Origin: Antarcticimicrobium sediminis
Lineage (GTDB): Bacteria; Pseudomonadota; Alphaproteobacteria; Rhodobacterales; Rhodobacteraceae
Reading direction: 5' to 3'
Length of the DNA: 64,000 bases
NCBI RefSeq assembly: GCF_004348975.1
Contig: NZ_SMFP01000010.1
Coordinates: 62,001-126,000, forward strand
How positions within the stretch are numbered: the first letter of the stretch is position 1; every line of letters starts with the position of its first letter. The translations under genes were made by a program, and so were the position numbers. This document shows positions 1-8,315 of this stretch, one piece after another. The notes under the pieces were generated by a model that was not told the DNA's origin, searched no databases, and saw only the letters and a program-made list of their open reading frames with translations.

Positions 1-482
1 CCACCGGCCAGACCGGGATCCTGATCACCGGCGCCGGTGTGCCGCTCGACGCAGTGATCGCCGACTTCATGGCCGGCTCGATCGAATGGCTGACGCCTGA
101 CAATGACGACGATCACTGGGATATCATCGAAGGCCAGGGCAGCCTGTTCCACGTCTCCTATTCCGGTGTCACCATGGCTCTGATCCACGGCGGCCAACCC
201 GACGCGCTGATCCTGTGCCACGAGCCGACCCGCACCCATATGCGCGGGCTGCCCGGCTATACCCCGCCGACGCTCGAGGCGCTGCGCGACATCGCGCTGC
301 CGCTGGCGCAGGTTGCCAACCCGGCCTGCAAGGTGGTGGGGATCTCGGTGAACACGCAGCATATGTCCGAGGATGAGGCCACGGCCTATCTGGCCGATCT
401 CGAAGCAAGCATGGGCCTGCCCGCCACCGATCCCTATCGGTTCGGCGCGGCTAAACTGGCCGCCGCGTTGGCGGCGCTGTAG
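1..482 (+). CDS. dgcN: D-glutamate N-acetyltransferase DgcN (DUF1611), 3' part
   Basis: The frame is open from base 3 to the TAG at 480-482, giving the last 159 residues; the start lies outside the window. The visible part begins TGQTGILI, the conserved motif of DUF1611 proteins, and continues through a CHEPTRTHMRG segment. Characterised members of this family (DgcN) transfer an acetyl group from acetyl-CoA to D-glutamate, making N-acetyl-D-glutamate for the racemase DgcA. The next gene encodes a DgcA-like enolase-superfamily protein, which supports this reading over a generic DUF1611 assignment. The substrate is inferred from family and context; only the C-terminal half can be judged. Confidence 0.8.
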   Translation, partial: TGQTGILITGAGVPLDAVIADFMAGSIEWLTPDNDDDHWDIIEGQGSLFHVSYSGVTMALIHGGQPDALILCHEPTRTHMRGLPGYTPPTLEALRDIALPLAQVANPACKVVGISVNTQHMSEDEATAYLADLEASMGLPATDPYRFGAAKLAAALAAL

Positions 483-523
483 GCTTCGCCACAAAGCTGG
501 CGCCCCGCCAGCGACTCCTGCCG

Positions 524-560
524 GATGCCTCCGGCGGGAGTATTTGAAACAAGAAGAAGA
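524..560 (+). repeat. dispersed intergenic repeat, copy A
   Basis: The core CCTCCGGCGGGAGTATTT is followed by AAGAAGAAG, between dgcN and dgcA. Copies with the same core and the same AAGAAGAAG or related tail occur at 3500-3533 (minus), 10229-10262 (minus) and 51467-51505 (plus). CTCC and GGAG can pair into a short hairpin inside the core. Confidence 0.75.
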
Positions 561-596
561 TATGGGCGTCGGCGCGCGCCCCGAAGGGAGACAGAA

Positions 597-1562
597 ATGT
601 CGATCGAGGTCACCCGCGACGTATTCAAACTGGCGCAGGTCTTTACCATCAGCCGCGGTTCGCGCACCGAGACCAAGGTGCTGACTGTGCGCATCACCCG
701 CGACGGCGTGAGCGGCTGGGGCGAATGCGTACCCTATGCCCGCTATGACGAAACGCTCGACAGTGTCGAAGCGGAAATCCGCAGCCTCCCCGGTGATGTG
801 ACCCGCGCCGCGCTGCAGGGTCTGCTGCCCGCCGGGGCGGCGCGCAACGCGGTCGATTGCGCGCTGTGGGATCTGGAAGCCAAATCCGCCGGCAAGCGGG
901 TCTGGGAACTGGCCGGTCTGCCTGCGCCGGGCCCGGAGATCACCGCCTATACCCTGTCGCTGGACACCCCAGAGGCGATGCGCGAACAGGCGGCCAAGAA
1001 CGCCCATCGCCCGCTGTTGAAAATCAAGCTCGGCACGCCCGACGACATGCCCCGGCTTGAGGCGGTGCGCAAAGGCGCCCCTGAGTCCCGCATCATCATT
1101 GATGCCAACGAGGGCTGGTCCCCCGCCGTTTATGCCGATCTGGCGCCGCATCTGATCCGTCTTGGCGTGGGGCTGGTGGAACAGCCGCTGCCGGCGGGGG
1201 AAGATGACGCGCTGATCGGGATGGAGCGCCCGGTGCCGGTCTGCGCTGATGAATCCTGCCATGATCGCGCCTCGCTGCCCGCGCTCAAGGGCAAATACGA
1301 TGTCATCAACATCAAGCTCGACAAGACCGGTGGCCTGACCGAGGCGCTGGCCCTGCGCGATGCGGCGCTGGCCGAGGGCTATGGTGTCATGGTCGGCTGC
1401 ATGGTTGGCAGTTCGCTGGCGATGGCGCCCGCCACGCTGGTGGCGCAAGGCGCGCGTGTTGTGGATCTTGACGGCCCGCTGCTTCTGGCCGAAGACCGCG
1501 ATCAGCCGCTGATGTTTGACGACAAGGGCGTGCACCCCCCGGTTGCCGCGCTCTGGGGGTAA
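597..1562 (+). CDS. dgcA: N-acetyl-D-glutamate racemase DgcA (dipeptide-epimerase-type enolase superfamily)
   Basis: This 321-residue protein is of the mandelate racemase/muconate-lactonizing (enolase) superfamily. The acid/base lysines are visible as KIK (K142, K144) and in NIKLDKTGG (K240). The metal ligands are D169 (DAN), E195 (VEQPLP) and D218 (ADES). Dipeptide epimerases share this arrangement; next to dgcN the family acts on N-acetyl-D-glutamate and racemises it to N-acetyl-L-glutamate. The ATG at 597 was chosen because GAAGGGAGA lies just upstream; an in-frame extension to 525 would run through the dispersed repeat. It probably forms an operon with dgcN despite the roughly 115 bp gap. 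Confidence 0.85.
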   Translation: MSIEVTRDVFKLAQVFTISRGSRTETKVLTVRITRDGVSGWGECVPYARYDETLDSVEAEIRSLPGDVTRAALQGLLPAGAARNAVDCALWDLEAKSAGKRVWELAGLPAPGPEITAYTLSLDTPEAMREQAAKNAHRPLLKIKLGTPDDMPRLEAVRKGAPESRIIIDANEGWSPAVYADLAPHLIRLGVGLVEQPLPAGEDDALIGMERPVPVCADESCHDRASLPALKGKYDVINIKLDKTGGLTEALALRDAALAEGYGVMVGCMVGSSLAMAPATLVAQGARVVDLDGPLLLAEDRDQPLMFDDKGVHPPVAALWG

Positions 1563-1642
1563 GCCCCCTGCCCGGATGTGATCCGGGAAATCGGTTTCAG
1601 TACAGAGCGGGCGGAGCCCGCAGACAAGAAAAGGAAGACCCC

Positions 1643-2503
1643 ATGACCCGCACCGTTTACCTGAACGGCGACTACATGCCGGAAACCGAAGCCACGGTGT
1701 CGATCTTCGATCGGGGCTTTGTCATGGGCGATGCCGTCTATGAGGTGACCTGCGTACTCGACGGCAGGCTGACCGAATTCGACGGCCATATGGCGCGCCT
1801 TGCCCGGTCGCTGAAAGAACTCGAGATCCCTTGCGACATCAGCCGCGACGAATGGCTGGAGATTCACCGCAAGCTGATCGAGTTGAACGGGCTGCAAGAG
1901 GGCGGCATCTATCTTCAGATCTCGCGCGGCGACGTCGGCGACCGCGATTTCCACTATCCGCCCGCAGGCACCCCGCCGACCGTGGTGCTCTACACCCAGT
2001 CGCGCCCGGGGCTCTCCACCGATCCCAAGGCCGACGAGGGCATCAAGGTGATCTCGGTTCCCGATCTGCGCTGGCACCGCCGCGACATCAAGACCGTGCA
2101 GCTTCTCTATGCGTCGATGGCCAAGATGGCCGCCGAGAAAGAGGGCAAGGATGACGCCTGGTTCGTCGAGGACGGGTTCGTCACCGAAGGCTCTTCGAAC
2201 AACTGCTATATCGTCAAGAATGGCAAGATCATCACCCGCCAGCTGTCCAACGACATCCTGCACGGCATCACCCGCTCCTCGGTTCTGAAAATGGCGCAAG
2301 AGGCGCAGATGGAGATCGAAGAACGCCCCTTCACCATCGCAGAGGCGCAGGCAGCAGATGAGGCGTTCTTTACCTCGGCCTCTGCCTTCGTGATGCCGAT
2401 TGTCGAGGTTGACGGCGTTGCCGTGGGCAGCGGTAAGCCGGGTTCGGTGGCCAAGCGCCTGCGCGAGATTTATATCTCGGAAAGCCTGAAGTCGGCGATC
2501 TGA
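1643..2503 (+). CDS. D-amino-acid aminotransferase (class IV PLP enzyme)
   Basis: This 286-residue fold-type IV PLP aminotransferase has an N-terminal FDRGFVMGD segment, the catalytic lysine in DIK (K150) followed by QLLYASMAKMAA, and the cofactor-binding glutamate in TEGSSNN (E182). This is the D-amino-acid/branched-chain aminotransferase family. The position right after dgcN-dgcA and a typical D-AAT length favour the D-amino-acid enzyme, which interconverts D-amino acids and 2-oxo acids through D-glutamate or D-alanine. It may feed D-glutamate into the upstream pathway (inference). AAGGAAGA precedes the start, and a strong terminator follows at 2540. A branched-chain aminotransferase cannot be fully excluded. 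Confidence 0.85.
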   Translation: MTRTVYLNGDYMPETEATVSIFDRGFVMGDAVYEVTCVLDGRLTEFDGHMARLARSLKELEIPCDISRDEWLEIHRKLIELNGLQEGGIYLQISRGDVGDRDFHYPPAGTPPTVVLYTQSRPGLSTDPKADEGIKVISVPDLRWHRRDIKTVQLLYASMAKMAAEKEGKDDAWFVEDGFVTEGSSNNCYIVKNGKIITRQLSNDILHGITRSSVLKMAQEAQMEIEERPFTIAEAQAADEAFFTSASAFVMPIVEVDGVAVGSGKPGSVAKRLREIYISESLKSAI

Positions 2504-2539
2504 TCCGCGCGACGACAGATTTTTTGCGACAGACCCTTT

Positions 2540-2573
2540 GCGGGCGGCCCGATGCGGCCGCCCGCTTTCGTTT
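2540..2573 (+). terminator. Rho-independent terminator of the dgc/D-aminotransferase operon
   Basis: A perfect 10-bp stem, GCGGGCGGCC with GGCCGCCCGC, has a 6-nt loop and is followed by TTTCGTTT. It lies 36 bp after the aminotransferase stop and just before the end of the convergent dioxygenase gene. Confidence 0.8.
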
Positions 2574-2577
2574 CACC

Positions 2578-3372
2578 TCAGCCGAAGCGAAAGCTTGATG
2601 CGGTGACGCCGCCAAAGATCTCGCTCTGGTGATAGACCCGCGTCGCGGCCTCCTGCTCCGCAGCCCCCAGCGCTGCGAAAAGCGGGGCCAGATGATCCTC
2701 CTGCGCGTGACAGGCGCGGGCATAGGGCGCCGCCTCCCAGTTCAGGATCGCCGCGCTGCGCTCCTCTGGAGGCAGCGCCAGCGCATCATTCAGCCATGTA
2801 TCGAACGCCACCGAGGGAACCCGCGCGCGCGGCCCGAACTGCGCCAGATTGTGATAGCTCAGCCCCGATCCCACGATCAGCACCCCCTGATCGCGCAGCG
2901 GCGCCAGTGCGCGGCCCAAAGCCATGTGCGCGACCGGGTCATAACCGTGGCGCAACGACACCTGAAACAATGGCATATCCGCCTGTGGATACATCAGCGC
3001 CATTGGCACGAATGTGCCGTGATCATAACCCACCGCATCGTCCAGCCGGGTGGGCAGCCCGGCCCCGGCGATCAACCCGGCCACCTGTTCGGCCAGCGCC
3101 GGTGCGCCCGGCGCGGCATATGTGATCTCATAGGTATGGGGCGGAAAGCCGTGGTAATCATAGACCATCTTTGGCCGCGCACTGTGCATCACCGCAAAGG
3201 CGTCGGTTTCCCAATGGCCTGAAATCATCAACACGGCCTCGGGCCGCGCGCCGATCTCGCCCGGCATCGCGGCGAGCGATCTGGCCAGCGGCTCCAGATG
3301 CGCGGCCATATCCGGCATCCACGGCCACGGGCCGCCGCCATGCGAGATGAAATACGTGGGCATACGTGCCAT
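2578..3372 (-). CDS. class III extradiol dioxygenase (DODA/YgiD type)
   Basis: This 264-residue protein belongs to the LigB superfamily. It opens MPTYFISHGGGPW, where the histidine is a metal ligand of DODA-type enzymes, and carries YHGFPPHTY and YDHGTFVPMALMYP, which supply further conserved histidines. Family members (E. coli YgiD, plant 4,5-DOPA dioxygenase) cleave catecholic rings at the 4,5 position. The natural substrate cannot be told from sequence. The ATG at 3372 is preferred because GAGAGG sits 8 nt upstream; a GTG at 3381 is possible. It is transcribed alone and converges with the aminotransferase gene. Confidence 0.85.
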   Translation of the reverse strand: MARMPTYFISHGGGPWPWMPDMAAHLEPLARSLAAMPGEIGARPEAVLMISGHWETDAFAVMHSARPKMVYDYHGFPPHTYEITYAAPGAPALAEQVAGLIAGAGLPTRLDDAVGYDHGTFVPMALMYPQADMPLFQVSLRHGYDPVAHMALGRALAPLRDQGVLIVGSGLSYHNLAQFGPRARVPSVAFDTWLNDALALPPEERSAAILNWEAAPYARACHAQEDHLAPLFAALGAAEQEAATRVYHQSEIFGGVTASSFRFG

Positions 3373-3499
3373 ATCGGGCACCTCTCTTCAGGGGCAGACC
3401 CGCAGACCCTAGCGCCCCGCGTCGCGCCTGATAAGCCAGATGCGCGAACAGGGTCTGTGCAGCGGGCCACGCCCCGATACCCCATGCCCCCGGCTCGCC

Positions 3500-3533
3500 C
3501 TTTTTCTGGCCGAAAATACTCCTGCCGGAGGCC
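3500..3533 (-). repeat. dispersed intergenic repeat, copy C
   Basis: Read on the minus strand this gives GGCCTCCGGCAGGAGTATTT and then a variant A/G-rich tail ending AGAAAAAG. It is one substitution from the core of copies A and B. It lies in the roughly 220-bp gap between DUF1244 and the dioxygenase gene, in which I see nothing else. Confidence 0.65.
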
Positions 3534-3596
3534 GCGCCCAAAGGGCGCGTCAAGGCACGCGGCTTGCCACGTTTCCCGCCCGGAGTGGGTCTGCCC

Positions 3597-3914
3597 TCAG
3601 CCCTTTTCCTTGCCCACGTTCTCGTCAAAGGCGACCTTGAACGCGGCCTGCTTCTCGGGGCTGGCCTCGGTCTGGTTCTGCGCCCTCCAGTCGTCATAGG
3701 GCATGCCATAGAAGGCTTCGCGCCCCTCGGCCTTGGTCATCTCGATGCCGCGCGCATTGGCGGCCTCCTGATACCAGCGCGACAGGCAGTTGCGGCAGAA
3801 CCCGGCGAGGTTCATCAGGTCGATGTTCTGCACGTCGGGGCGATCTTGCATCAGGTGCTGTTGCAGCCGGCGAAAGGCGGCGGCCTGCAGTTCGATTTCG
3901 GTCTGCGTGTCCAT
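3597..3914 (-). CDS. DUF1244 family protein
   Basis: This 105-residue protein carries NLAGFCRNCLSRWYQEAA, with a CxxC pair, and EAFYGMPYDDW. These are signatures of DUF1244, a small domain widespread in proteobacteria and without a known biochemical role. GGGAGCCC lies just upstream of the ATG. It follows the N-formylglutamate amidohydrolase gene on the same strand after about 110 bp, so the two may be co-transcribed. I cannot assign a function. Confidence 0.85.
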   Translation of the reverse strand: MDTQTEIELQAAAFRRLQQHLMQDRPDVQNIDLMNLAGFCRNCLSRWYQEAANARGIEMTKAEGREAFYGMPYDDWRAQNQTEASPEKQAAFKVAFDENVGKEKG

Positions 3915-4022
3915 TCTCGGGCTCCCTTGCCGTTCAGCACAGATCTAGGGGCAATCGGTGCTTCTGTCACCCGTCGGGGCGATATGTACAGAATAGGGCG
4001 GTAAACTTCCCGGTTCGCGCGA

Positions 4023-4760
4023 TCAGAGCCCGGTCTGTTCCAGCGCGCGTTGCAGCAGCGGCGCCAGCCGTTCGGCCCAGGCGCGTTGCCCGGTCTCATC
4101 AACGATCAGATCGTTGCGCAACTCGATCAGCACATTGGGCCGGCCCTGCGGCAGCGCGTGCTTGTCGATGGAATCGCCGGGCAGGTGGCCGCTATAGGGT
4201 TCGTTGTCGCCCACGATCATATCGCCCTCGGCCTCCAGCACCCGGATCAGCGGGCGCGCCAACCGGTCGTCGCGGGCATAGAGAACGCCAACCTCCCAAG
4301 GGCGCGGGGCGCGTCCGCGCAACTGGCGGGTATAGGAATGCACCGACAGGATGACGGCATGGGCGCGCGCCGCCAGCTGCGCTTGCGCCGCGTGATAGGG
4401 GCGATAGCACAGGTCCAGTCGACACTCGCGCTCGGCCGCGTCGGCCTCGCGATTGGCTGGGATAACCGAGCCATCATAGATCTTCATCAGCAGGGTCGGA
4501 TCATCCTCGCCGCGGTTCGGATCAATCACGAGACGCGAGAAATTCGATGCGATAACAGGACCATCCAGCAATTCGCCCAGATGGCGCGCGACGCCATAGG
4601 CGCCGACGTCATAGGCGATATGGCGTTCCATATCCGGGCGCGGCAGCCCCAGATCGCCACCGCCCACCTGTGGCGGCACGGTGTTGGACGCATGGTCGCA
4701 GGTGATCAGCCAACGGCCGGGGCGGGTTTCACCATGAAGAAAAAAAGGGGTATATGTCAT
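4023..4760 (-). CDS. N-formylglutamate amidohydrolase family protein
   Basis: This 245-residue protein contains CDHASNTVP near the N-terminus, HIAYDVGA, SRLVIDPNRG and VLSVHSYTR. This is the conserved His/Asp/Arg framework of the N-formylglutamate amidohydrolase (HutG-type) family, which hydrolyses N-formyl-L-glutamate to formate and glutamate. No other histidine-utilisation gene is nearby, so a role in histidine degradation is not supported here; orphan members of this family are common in Rhodobacterales and may act on other N-formyl compounds. The gene diverges from pyk. Confidence 0.8.
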   Translation of the reverse strand: MTYTPFFLHGETRPGRWLITCDHASNTVPPQVGGGDLGLPRPDMERHIAYDVGAYGVARHLGELLDGPVIASNFSRLVIDPNRGEDDPTLLMKIYDGSVIPANREADAAERECRLDLCYRPYHAAQAQLAARAHAVILSVHSYTRQLRGRAPRPWEVGVLYARDDRLARPLIRVLEAEGDMIVGDNEPYSGHLPGDSIDKHALPQGRPNVLIELRNDLIVDETGQRAWAERLAPLLQRALEQTGL

Positions 4761-4902
4761 TTGCCTGTCATCGCTTTGCCATCACCTTTAGGACAGTTGT
4801 CGTAGAATGGGAATTGGGCAATAACCAGTGGGCCGGTCGATGCGGTGACATGTCCCGCCCGGCGGACGCGATGCATTGGGCAATGAGGCAAGGAGAGAGC
4901 GG

Positions 4903-6348
4903 ATGAGGCGCCTGCGCAACGTCAAGATTGTGGCCACCCTAGGGCCGGCATCACAGGATTACGAGACCATACGGGCCCTGCACGAGGCCGGCGCGGATGT
5001 GTTTCGCCTGAACATGAGCCATGGCCGCCACGACGAGATTCGCGAAAAGCACCGCATCATCCGCCAGATCGAACGCGATCTGGACAGCCCGATCGCCATC
5101 CTGGCCGACCTGCAGGGGCCCAAGCTGCGCGTTGGCACCTTTGGCGATGGTCCGGTGATGTTGCGTGAAGGCGATGGCTTTCGCTTTGATCTGAACGATG
5201 CGCCGGGGGACGCCCACCGCGTTTGTCTGCCGCATCCGGAAATCTTTCAGGCGCTAGAACCCGGCGCGGGCCTGTTGGTCAATGACGGCAAGATCCGGCT
5301 GAAGGTCGATACCTGCGGTGCCGATTTCGCCGAGTGCACGGTGATCGCAGGGGGCGAGATTTCCGACCGCAAGGGCGTGAACGTGCCCGACGTGGTGCTG
5401 CCGCTGGCGGCGCTGTCGAAAAAGGACCGGGCCGATCTGGAATTTGTCTGTACCCTTGGGGTGGACTGGCTGGCGCTGTCCTTTGTCCAGCGCGCCGAGG
5501 ATGTCGAAGAGGCCCGTGCGCTGGTCGATGGCCGCGCGGCGGTTCTGGCCAAGATCGAGAAACCCTCGGCGGTCGACCGCTTCGATGAAATCCTTGCCGC
5601 CTCTGACGGGATCATGGTCGCGCGCGGCGATCTTGGGGTGGAGCTTCCGGTGCAACGGGTGCCGCCGATCCAGAAACGCCTGATCCGCAAATGCCGCGCC
5701 GCGGCCAAGCCGGTGATCGTGGCGACCCAGATGCTGGAAAGCATGATCGAAAGCCCGATGCCCACCCGCGCCGAGGTCTCGGACGTGGCCGCCGCGATCT
5801 ATGAGGGCACCGATGCCATCATGCTCAGTGCGGAATCTGCCGCCGGAAAATATCCGGTCGAGGCGGTGCAGACCATGGACAAGGTCGCGACCGAGGTCGA
5901 AACGGATCCGAACTATCCCGCGATCATCGCCGCCTCGCGTCAGGTCGAGGGGCATTCGATTGCCGATGCGATCGTGGCCGCGGCGCGTGAGATCGCCGAA
6001 ACCACAGAGATCAAGGTGATCTGCTGCTTCACGCAAAGCGGGACCACCGCGCTTTTGACCGCGCGGGAACGCCCCGGCGTGCCGATCATCGCCATGACCA
6101 GCCAGCGCGGCACGGCGCGGCGGCTGTGCCTGAGCTGGGGCTGCAACTGCGTGATGACTGCCGAACTGGAACGCTTCAAGGGGGCCGTGGTCAATGCCGC
6201 CCGTGCGGCCCGTGCCGGCGGCTTTGCCAGCGAAGCGGATCAGATCGTCGTGATCGCCGGCGTGCCCTTCAACATGCCGGGCACCACCAACATCCTGCGC
6301 GTTGCCCCCTGCGACGAGCGGTTGATTTTCAACACCGATCCGGGCTGA
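4903..6348 (+). CDS. pyk: pyruvate kinase
   Basis: This 481-residue cytosolic enzyme converts phosphoenolpyruvate plus ADP to pyruvate plus ATP, the last step of glycolysis. Visible motifs are KIVATLGPAS at the N-terminus, RLNMSHG, ADLQGPKLR, the active-site signature lysine and glutamate in AKIEKPSAVDRF, MVARGDLGVELP and TQMLESMI. The C-terminal regulatory domain is present and the length is normal. The ATG at 4903 is chosen because AAGGAGAG lies about 6 nt upstream; a TTG at 4876 is in frame but lacks such a site. The small membrane gene that follows starts 6 bp after the stop. Confidence 0.97.
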   Translation: MRRLRNVKIVATLGPASQDYETIRALHEAGADVFRLNMSHGRHDEIREKHRIIRQIERDLDSPIAILADLQGPKLRVGTFGDGPVMLREGDGFRFDLNDAPGDAHRVCLPHPEIFQALEPGAGLLVNDGKIRLKVDTCGADFAECTVIAGGEISDRKGVNVPDVVLPLAALSKKDRADLEFVCTLGVDWLALSFVQRAEDVEEARALVDGRAAVLAKIEKPSAVDRFDEILAASDGIMVARGDLGVELPVQRVPPIQKRLIRKCRAAAKPVIVATQMLESMIESPMPTRAEVSDVAAAIYEGTDAIMLSAESAAGKYPVEAVQTMDKVATEVETDPNYPAIIAASRQVEGHSIADAIVAAAREIAETTEIKVICCFTQSGTTALLTARERPGVPIIAMTSQRGTARRLCLSWGCNCVMTAELERFKGAVVNAARAARAGGFASEADQIVVIAGVPFNMPGTTNILRVAPCDERLIFNTDPG

Positions 6349-6354
6349 GGCGGG

Positions 6355-6579
6355 ATGGATACCGATCTTGTTTTGATCCTTGGGCTGATCCTGGTCTTTT
6401 TTGCGATCCCGGCCGCGATGTCCGCCTATAGCGACAATCGCCCGCCGCTCGCTCCGGCGGCGACGCTGCTGATCGCGGGGGGCATGATCGCCTATGCCTA
6501 TCTGGCCCATCCCGCCGGATATACGATGCGCGATGTGCCCGAGGTGTTTTTCACGGTTGTCGGGCGCTACCTGCCATAA
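6355..6579 (+). CDS. small two-helix membrane protein
   Basis: This is a 74-residue protein with two predicted membrane segments (about residues 6-24 and 33-51), separated by SDNRPPLAP. It starts 6 bp after pyk and is surely co-transcribed with it. I do not recognise a family beyond this context; the function is unknown. The even hydrophobic pattern and the coupling to pyk argue that it is a real gene. Confidence 0.7.
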   Translation: MDTDLVLILGLILVFFAIPAAMSAYSDNRPPLAPAATLLIAGGMIAYAYLAHPAGYTMRDVPEVFFTVVGRYLP

Positions 6580-6584
6580 AGGGC

Positions 6585-6613
6585 TTGCCTATCCGCCCGG
6601 ATTTTCATACTAG
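6585..6613 (+). promoter_or_regulatory. probable sigma-70 promoter of rpmI-rplT
   Basis: TTGCCT is followed after exactly 17 bp by TACTAG, predicting a start near 6620 and a leader of about 70 nt before rpmI. It is based on consensus matching only. Confidence 0.5.
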
Positions 6614-6689
6614 CCCCACTTACCGCGCGTCCGGCCCAAGTGGCATGCCGAGTCGTGTTTGTAGCGGACCCACAAGATAGGAGACGGAA

Positions 6690-6890
6690 ATGCCCAAGAT
6701 GAAGACGAAGTCGAGCGCCAAAAAGCGCTTTAAGGTGACTGCCACTGGCAAGGTTCTGGGTGGCCAGGCTGGTAAGCGCCACGGCATGATCAAACGCACC
6801 AAGAAATTCATTCGCGACGCCCGCGGCAACACTACGCTGTCCGCCCCCGACGCCAAGATCGTCAAGGGCTTCATGCCCTACGACCGCTAA
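6690..6890 (+). CDS. rpmI: 50S ribosomal protein L35
   Basis: This 66-residue, strongly basic protein has the L35 pattern: [20 protein letters not shown] at the N-terminus, then KRHGMIKRT. It is a late-assembling protein of the large ribosomal subunit. A GGAGACGG ribosome-binding site precedes the start. It forms an operon with rplT, which starts 14 bp after its stop. infC, which precedes this pair in many bacteria, is not present here. Confidence 0.97.
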   Translation: MPKMKTKSSAKKRFKVTATGKVLGGQAGKRHGMIKRTKKFIRDARGNTTLSAPDAKIVKGFMPYDR

Positions 6891-6904
6891 GAGGAGGCTG
6901 CAGT

Positions 6905-7270
6905 ATGTCCCGCGTTAAAGGTGGTACCACAACCCACGCCCGTCACAAGAAGATCGTCAAGGCCGCCAAAGGTTACTATGGCCGCCGCAAGAACACCTTC
7001 CGAGTGGCAACCCAGGCCGTCGACAAGGCGAACCAATATGCGACCCGCGACCGTAAACAGCGCAAGCGCAACTTCCGCGCGCTGTGGATCCAGCGGATCA
7101 ACGCAGCTGTGCGCGCCCATGACGAAGCCCTGACCTATAGCCGCTTCATCAACGGTCTGGCCTTGGCCGGTATCGAAGTGGACCGCAAGGTTCTGGCCGA
7201 TCTGGCCGTGCACGAGCCCGATGCGTTCGTTGCGATCGTCGAAAAAGCGAAAGGCGCTCTGGCCGCCTGA
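6905..7270 (+). CDS. rplT: 50S ribosomal protein L20
   Basis: This 121-residue protein starts [19 protein letters not shown] and continues with [13 protein letters not shown] and [15 protein letters not shown], all diagnostic of L20. L20 binds 23S rRNA directly and is needed early in large-subunit assembly; in several bacteria it also represses its own operon by binding mRNA, for which I see no specific site here. AAGAGGAGG precedes the start, and the operon ends at the terminator at 7294. Confidence 0.97.
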   Translation: MSRVKGGTTTHARHKKIVKAAKGYYGRRKNTFRVATQAVDKANQYATRDRKQRKRNFRALWIQRINAAVRAHDEALTYSRFINGLALAGIEVDRKVLADLAVHEPDAFVAIVEKAKGALAA

Positions 7271-7293
7271 GCCATCCGCCGAACGGAATACGC

Positions 7294-7323
7294 AAAAGCC
7301 GCTCCCTTGGGGGCGGCTTTTTT
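7294..7323 (+). terminator. Rho-independent terminator after rplT
   Basis: AAAAGCCGC pairs with GCGGCTTTT, extended by TCCC/GGGG, and the stem runs into a T tract (TTTTTTTGTTTT). It is 24 bp after the rplT stop. Confidence 0.85.
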
Positions 7324-7371
7324 GTTTTCGGCATTCTTGTGGTCTACGATGCAACATGGATGGGCCGGGGC

Positions 7372-7403
7372 AAAAGAAAACCGGCCGGAAAAACCGGCCG
7401 GTT
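7372..7403 (-). terminator. Rho-independent terminator after mscS
   Basis: AACCGGCCGG and CCGGCCGGTT are separated by five A's on the plus strand. Read on the minus strand, the hairpin is followed by TTTTCTTTTGC, as expected for the end of mscS. Confidence 0.85.
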
Positions 7404-7426
7404 GCATCTTGCGCAAGGCTGTTGGC

Positions 7427-8233
7427 TTAGCCCTGTTTCTGGATTTCCACCTGATGCGGGTAGGGGATCGAGATGCCGCCCTTGTCGAAGGCTTCCTTCA
7501 CCGCCTTGGTAAGCGCGAATTTCACCTCCCAATAGTCGGCGGCGTCGCACCAGATCCGGGCGGTGATATCGACCGAACTGTCACCCAGATTTGTCAGCCG
7601 AACCCAAGGCTCTGGCGTGGCATGGACCCGGCTGTCGGCCCGTGCGGTGTCGAGGATGATCTGGATCGCGGTATCGGCATTGTCGCCATAATCGATGCCA
7701 AAGGTCAGATCGACGCGCCGGGTGTCATGGGCGGAATAATTGGTGATGATCGCGCCCCAGGCTTTGCCATTGGGGATAATGATCTGCACATTGTCTGACG
7801 TGGCCAATTCCGTGGTGAAGAGATTGAGATCCTTCACAGTGCCGGATGTGCCGCCGATATTCACGAACTGACCCAACCTGTAGGGCCGAAAAAGCACCAG
7901 CATAACGCCGGCGGCCAGATCGCTGAGCGTGCCTTGCAGCGCCAGACCGATCGCCAGCGAGGCGGCGCCAAGGATTGCGACGATACTGGTGGCCTGAATG
8001 CCGAAGATGCCCAGCACCGCGACCAGAACGATCGCGAGAATCACCCATTTGACCATGCTGGCAAAGAAATTGCCCAGAGTCGGGTCGATCTGCGGTGTGG
8101 TATTGATCCGGCGCCGGACCAGCCCGGCGATGGCGCCAGCGGCCATCCAGCCCACGATCAGAATGATCAGGGCCTTGGCGGCATTGAAGATCACCGGCGC
8201 ATAGGCGCCCATCTCTCCGGTGAGGTTTTGCAC
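7427..8233 (-). CDS. mscS: small-conductance mechanosensitive channel MscS family
   Basis: This 268-residue inner-membrane protein has three hydrophobic segments in the first 130 residues. The third is the pore helix, rich in Gly and Ala (AILGAASLAIGLALQGTLSDL), followed by the conserved cytoplasmic beta domain (RPYRLGQFVNIGGTSGTVKD, IIIPNGKAWG). MscS channels open under membrane tension and release solutes during hypo-osmotic shock. The length is that of the minimal E. coli type. It lies downstream of mscL on the same strand but is separated by a strong hairpin, so the two are probably transcribed separately. Confidence 0.93.
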   Translation of the reverse strand: MQNLTGEMGAYAPVIFNAAKALIILIVGWMAAGAIAGLVRRRINTTPQIDPTLGNFFASMVKWVILAIVLVAVLGIFGIQATSIVAILGAASLAIGLALQGTLSDLAAGVMLVLFRPYRLGQFVNIGGTSGTVKDLNLFTTELATSDNVQIIIPNGKAWGAIITNYSAHDTRRVDLTFGIDYGDNADTAIQIILDTARADSRVHATPEPWVRLTNLGDSSVDITARIWCDAADYWEVKFALTKAVKEAFDKGGISIPYPHQVEIQKQG

Positions 8234-8255
8234 GTATATTTCCTTTCATGTCAGC

Positions 8256-8305
8256 AAAACGGCCCTGTCCCGGCAGCCGTCGGTGCCGCCGGGACAGGGC
8301 CGTTT
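8256..8305 (-). terminator. Rho-independent terminator after mscL
   Basis: ACGGCCCTGTCCCGGC pairs with GCCGGGACAGGGCCGT, a 16-bp stem. On the minus strand it ends in TTTTGCTG. It lies 11 bp after the mscL stop and just upstream of mscS. Confidence 0.85.
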
Positions 8306-8315
8306 CACGCTTGGT

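Noticed and set aside
4876-4902. Upstream TTG start for pyruvate kinase
   Set aside because: AAGGAGAG lies inside this stretch and is correctly spaced for the ATG at 4903.
6620-6689. Ribosomal-protein leader RNA structure before rpmI
   Set aside because: I could not identify a defined autoregulatory fold by eye; the leader is too short to call with support.
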